Part shown: piece by piece, positions 33,248-36,695 of the stretch
How the letters are laid out: each line of letters opens with the position of its first letter
Numbering within the stretch: the stretch's first letter is position 1
NCBI GenBank assembly: GCA_022448955.1
Contig: JAKVCU010000068.1
Span: forward strand, 1 to 36,695
Reading direction: 5' to 3'
Source of the DNA: Saprospiraceae bacterium
GTDB lineage: Bacteria > Bacteroidota > Bacteroidia > Chitinophagales > Saprospiraceae
DNA length: 36,695 nt
Made by a program: the position numbers and the translations under genes
Notes under the pieces: model-generated
What the model was told of the DNA's origin: nothing
Databases searched by the model: none
The model's input: only the letters and a program-made list of their open reading frames with translations

Positions 33248-34681
33248 ATGAACACTCCCAAAATACATTCAACTCTTGGGTTGATTGTTTGGTCATTTTT
33301 TGCGGTCATACCGCTCTTTTCACAAGAAGATTTTTCCGTTAGTATACAAGGAGATTCCACACTTTGTCCGGGAGATACGTCCACTCTAACAGCTATTTCG
33401 AATATGGATGCTGAATTTATATGGTCTAATGGTATGACTGATTCGGCTATTGTGGTTACCACAGCGAATCTTTTTTCTGTGATTGCTATTAATGAGGTGG
33501 GGGATTCTACTAGTGCGTCAGTAACAATTGGCACTTTAGATTTTCCGGAGGTGGATATTTTTATTTCTGGAAAGTTAGCATGTCCAAATGATAATGTTAA
33601 TCTTTCTGTTCCTTTTAGTGTGACAACTGATTATGAATGGTCAACTACTCAGACGAATAATGTCATCAGTGTGGGGAATCCAGGTACTTATTGGGTAAAG
33701 GCTACTAATGAATGTGGCATAGCAACAGATACTGCTGTGGTAGAATCGGAGAATAAGCCTTATCCTGAGGCTCATATACTAGTTGATTCCACAGATTTAT
33801 GTAAAGGAGATAGCAGCGTGTTAGAGCTAGAAGTCAATTCGGATGGGTTTTGGTTTTGGTCAACTGGATTTGCTTTTGTAGATAGTATTGTAATTGATAC
33901 ACCAGGTACTTATTGGGTAGAGTTTATAAATGACTGTGGAGCAATAACAGAATTCATTGACATCACATGGCCTCCAGAAATTAATGTACAAATTGATGGT
34001 CCTTCTGAAATGTGCCAGGGAGAAGAAGTTGTATTAATGGCTGATGCGAATACTGCAGTGGCTTATCAATGGTCAGATTCTTCTACTGATATTGATTTTG
34101 TTGCAGCCTCCACCGGTACGTATCAAGTAAGTGTCACAGATAAGTGCGGCGAAATAGCTGTAGCTGAAACCTTTGTTCAGGAAATTCTGCCACCAATAGT
34201 AGAATTGAAGGTGGCAGAGGCACTACTCTGTGAAGAGAATCAAGTAGAAGTAACAGCAGATACAATGTGGACGGATGAGATAATTTGGTCTACCGGGGAG
34301 ACCTCCATTTCGATATCTCCGTCTGATCCCGGTGATTATAGTTTAATAGCTTCTAATCGGTGTTTTGAAACCTTTGCTTCCACTTTCGTCAATACCATGC
34401 GTGTACCTGTTTTTGTACCTAATGCTTTTTCACCAAATAATGATGGTCAGAATGATTTCTTTTTACCTCATTTAGAATGCCAAAATGTAGAAAACTATGA
34501 ATTTCAAATATACTCTCGTTGGGGAGATCCAGTATTTAACACCAATGATTATTCAGAATGGTGGGATGGTAAGAAAGCTGGAAATCATCTAATGCCAACT
34601 GGTGTATATGTGTGGTTTATGAAGTTTAAAATTAGAGAGCGAAACTACTATTTTGATGGAGATGTACTTTTAATGAGGTAG
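33248..34681 (+). CDS. T9SS type B sorting-domain protein with Ig-like repeats
   Basis: A 477-residue secreted, surface or shed protein. The signal peptide ends FFAVIPLFSQ. The middle (about 30-390) holds five repeats of about 75-80 residues of an Ig/PKD-like fold. Landmarks are (L)CxGD/E near each start, a W-S core (WSNGMTDS, WSTTQTNN, WSTGFAFVD, WSDSSTDID, WSTGETS), and PGTYWVxxxNxCG near each end. Each of repeats 2 to 5 carries two Cys; repeat 1 lacks the second (NEVG). The C-terminus (about 390-477) is the gliding-motility type B sorting domain: VPNAFSPNNDGQND, IYSRWGDPVF, WWDGKKAG and PTGVYVWFM. It probably acts in adhesion, gliding or matrix, but its ligand is unknown. Confidence 0.9.
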   Translation: MNTPKIHSTLGLIVWSFFAVIPLFSQEDFSVSIQGDSTLCPGDTSTLTAISNMDAEFIWSNGMTDSAIVVTTANLFSVIAINEVGDSTSASVTIGTLDFPEVDIFISGKLACPNDNVNLSVPFSVTTDYEWSTTQTNNVISVGNPGTYWVKATNECGIATDTAVVESENKPYPEAHILVDSTDLCKGDSSVLELEVNSDGFWFWSTGFAFVDSIVIDTPGTYWVEFINDCGAITEFIDITWPPEINVQIDGPSEMCQGEEVVLMADANTAVAYQWSDSSTDIDFVAASTGTYQVSVTDKCGEIAVAETFVQEILPPIVELKVAEALLCEENQVEVTADTMWTDEIIWSTGETSISISPSDPGDYSLIASNRCFETFASTFVNTMRVPVFVPNAFSPNNDGQNDFFLPHLECQNVENYEFQIYSRWGDPVFNTNDYSEWWDGKKAGNHLMPTGVYVWFMKFKIRERNYYFDGDVLLMR

Positions 34682-34706
34682 CTAGAATCTACTCATCATA
34701 ATATCT

Positions 34707-36368
34707 TTATGGTACGACTATTTTCTGCGTTTCAATTATTTCTAATCCTTGGATAATTAATAGATAAACACCTGCTGCTAATGGCCAGTTAACAAAGAAG
34801 CCTTGGCGACCTTCTAAAATATCACCACTGAATATTTCTTGAACTTCTTGACCTGCAGTGTTTAATAATTGAATGTTTATATTTTCAGCGGTCCTTCCCC
34901 ATTCTAGTATAATGGTGAATTGACCATTATTTGGGTTAGGGGCGATCTCTAGGCTGTTCAGTATTTTGGCTTCATTGATATGTACAGCAATAATATCAAC
35001 CATTAAGCATGAGGCTGTGGAGATACAATCGGTTGCATTGATGTTGGTAACACAAATCTCTCCTTCTGATAGATCTTCCCATTCCACCATAACTTCAGAT
35101 GTTCCTTGTCCGTCAAGGATAGTACCATTTTCAATGGTCCATTCGTAGGTAAATCCGTTTTGATTGGAGGTACTATATGTGATACTTGTTAGTGGCTCTG
35201 GTGTAATAGGACCACTTATGCTTGTCGCCAATACATTGCCAACCGAAAATTCATGGGTAACAGTTTCGCCACCGAACTTGACTTCAAAGGTCCATATTCC
35301 GGACATGGCGTTGGATGGTAAGGTCCACCACCAGTACCAATAGGAGGCATTATAAGTTTCTGGAGAGGCGTGCTGCCAATTTTGGAAAATGGTTCCATTC
35401 GGCATAATCACTCGATATTGTGCCAACAAACCAGCGATTTGATCGTGATAGTAAGCTGCAAAGTAAACAGCCTGACCAGCTTGGAAACAATTTTGAATAT
35501 TGTGGTTTTCAATGGATTGAGTAGGACTTGGACAATCCAAAAAGTTGGGATCTGCATCATGGGTTAAAATAGTGTTGATACTAGGCTCTCGATAAGGTTT
35601 TTGTTCCTCCCAACAAGATTCAATGATGGTAGGATTGCAAGTTCCTAAATAAGGATCGATTAGATTTCCATTTTTGTAAATTTCTAGGTGTAAATGAGGG
35701 CCAGTAGAATTACCACTACTACCAATAACGCCTAGGTATTCCCCTGCGACTACGGATTCGCCGATATCTTTAGTCGTAAGTGAGTTTTTTTTCATATGCC
35801 CATACCAAGATACAGAATTGTCTTCATGTAAAACATACAGGGCGTTCCAAGTGTCGCCATTGAAAGTACAATTTTCATCATGATTGCCATCATCTTTTCC
35901 GATGATGGTTCCATCTGCAATAGCAATAATCTCGGCATGTTTGTCTGCCATCATTTTCCAACCAAATGGCCAGGTGAAATAATCTGTTCCAGAATGATTA
36001 TAACCATCCCCTGTATCATAAGATCGACTTTGACAGTTATAGTCTGTAATGGTGGAAGGTGTATCGCTGGACGAATATTCTTCATTGTGATCTACGAAGT
36101 TTGAAATGCCATAAATTTCATTGTAGGAAAAACCATCTGCTTGACGCAATGGCCAGGAATACTCAAGGGTGTTTCTAGCATTTTGAGGTAGGAGCCCTTT
36201 GGCTCTGAGCATTTGAATATTCTCGCTGAGCATTTGATGAATTCGAGTGTATTCACTTTGGGAGACGCATTCTCCAGCATGGTGAATATATTCGCCCCCA
36301 CGGAAGTTGTTTTGTGCAAAACAACTTATACTAAATAGGAAAAAAAGAAGGCTCAGGTATCGTTTCAT
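34707..36368 (-). CDS. M23 (LytM-type) peptidase with T9SS type A sorting domain
   Basis: A 553-residue secreted protein. The signal peptide ends in CFAQ. The M23 zinc peptidase domain spans about 120-235: His125 and Asp129 in HSGTDYF, His191 in WYGHMKK, and His225-x-His227 in STGPHLHLEIYKNG, the usual zinc and catalytic set, so it should be active against Gly- or peptidoglycan-type cross-links. A beta-rich region follows (about 300-460, with a PKD-like GFTYEWTIENGT segment), and a type A C-terminal domain (about 475-553: LEIAPNPNNGQFTI, LLNTAGQEVQ, AAGVYLLIIQG). The long N-terminal extension (about 20-110) is unrecognised. It converges with the Ig-repeat gene, with stops 25 bases apart. Confidence 0.92.
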   Translation of the reverse strand: MKRYLSLLFFLFSISCFAQNNFRGGEYIHHAGECVSQSEYTRIHQMLSENIQMLRAKGLLPQNARNTLEYSWPLRQADGFSYNEIYGISNFVDHNEEYSSSDTPSTITDYNCQSRSYDTGDGYNHSGTDYFTWPFGWKMMADKHAEIIAIADGTIIGKDDGNHDENCTFNGDTWNALYVLHEDNSVSWYGHMKKNSLTTKDIGESVVAGEYLGVIGSSGNSTGPHLHLEIYKNGNLIDPYLGTCNPTIIESCWEEQKPYREPSINTILTHDADPNFLDCPSPTQSIENHNIQNCFQAGQAVYFAAYYHDQIAGLLAQYRVIMPNGTIFQNWQHASPETYNASYWYWWWTLPSNAMSGIWTFEVKFGGETVTHEFSVGNVLATSISGPITPEPLTSITYSTSNQNGFTYEWTIENGTILDGQGTSEVMVEWEDLSEGEICVTNINATDCISTASCLMVDIIAVHINEAKILNSLEIAPNPNNGQFTIILEWGRTAENINIQLLNTAGQEVQEIFSGDILEGRQGFFVNWPLAAGVYLLIIQGLEIIETQKIVVP

Positions 36369-36490
36369 GCTATTTGGATTTTTCTCAAAAAGGAGGTTGG
36401 TAACTAGCTTTCAAATTAGTTCTTTTTTTGGGATCACTTTATTGGTAGGGTGGACGAATTTTTAAATTAGATCGTTGTAATAAAAAAAAC

Positions 36491-36695
36491 ATGAAAAAAA
36501 TAATTTTTTTATTGGCCATATTTATAGGCGGTTTTGGCTGTCTTTGTCCGGATGATATCACTTTTTGGTCTTTAGATGACTTTGATATTTCTTTAGCCAA
36601 AATGGATTTTGATGTGATCGAAACAGATACCATTACTGGGGATAGCTTACTGCTTCTTATGGACGTGGATGCTACTATTGGGGCATCTTTTTCTT
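36491..36695 (+). CDS. Lipoprotein of unknown function, N-terminal part (cut by window edge)
   Basis: An open frame begins at ATG 36491 and runs past the window end; 68 residues are visible. The N-terminus MKKIIFLLAIFIGGFGC is a lipoprotein signal with the lipidated Cys at 17, followed by LCPDD and an acidic stretch with repeated Asp, including ITFWSLDDFDIS and KMDFDVIETDT. It is divergent from the M23 peptidase gene (122 bases between starts). The C-terminal part and family cannot be judged. No standard RBS or exact TAnnTTTG box is visible; TAAATTAG at about 36463-36470 is a weak match. Confidence 0.7.
   Translation, partial: MKKIIFLLAIFIGGFGCLCPDDITFWSLDDFDISLAKMDFDVIETDTITGDSLLLLMDVDATIGASFS

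Noticed and set aside
1-36695. CRISPR arrays, tRNA genes, IS ends or prophage genes
   Set aside because: No regularly spaced repeats, tRNA T-loop signatures, transposase or integrase motifs, or phage structural genes were seen in any spacer or frame.

Overview
The window is a chromosomal segment of an AT-rich member of the Bacteroidota. The evidence is: type IX secretion (T9SS) C-terminal sorting domains on two secreted proteins, one type A and one type B; the parA-parB-DUF5683 order typical of the phylum; TAnnTTTG-type -7 promoter boxes before several genes; weak or absent Shine-Dalgarno sequences; and a UPF0173, PorT-like barrel and Lacal_2735-type gene content. A marine or sludge lineage near Saprospiria/Cytophagia is an inference. 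I found no rRNA, tRNA, IS element, prophage, integrase or CRISPR array. Most of the window is ordinary chromosomal housekeeping.

Layout. Positions 1-2069 (minus): the 5' part of pyrF, a NifU-C (Nfu) Fe-S protein, and an Mrp/NBP35-type ATPase. Positions 2209-6008 (plus) look like one operon: a RibF flavin enzyme fused in frame to a family 2 glycosyltransferase, an RluA pseudouridine synthase, and an AI-2E/PerM permease. Positions 6100-7705: two small envelope proteins of unknown function, one with an internal duplication. Then come a DUF1624-like membrane acyltransferase (minus), a lipoprotein prolyl oligopeptidase, a four-helix membrane protein followed by a FixL-like PAS histidine kinase, and a BAAT-type alpha/beta hydrolase.

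Positions 15329-17577 hold a divergent nucleoside salvage pair: nupC for uptake and udk for phosphorylation. Positions 17594-22270 (minus) carry ccmE and ccmF for cytochrome c maturation, then a DUF2520 protein, a conserved 93-residue protein and a 58-residue Lacal_2735 protein. Positions 22564-24972 (minus) are a compact three-gene unit: outer-membrane barrel, secreted CGC-motif protein, nitrilase. A patatin-like lipase follows upstream.

Positions 27015-33059 (minus) run from phzF-like, outer-membrane barrel and PLP gamma-family enzyme, through a UPF0173 hydrolase, to parA, parB and DUF5683 (chromosome segregation). The right end has two convergent T9SS cargo genes, an Ig-repeat adhesin-like protein and an M23 peptidase, then the start of a lipoprotein gene cut by the window edge.

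The most unusual items are the RibF-glycosyltransferase fusion, the barrel/CGC-protein/nitrilase cassette, the possible heme-sensing membrane protein plus PAS kinase pair, the CxxxY-type CcmE, and an acyltransferase whose conserved N-terminus lies upstream of any standard start codon. I see no clear evidence of a wholly new defence or mobile system.
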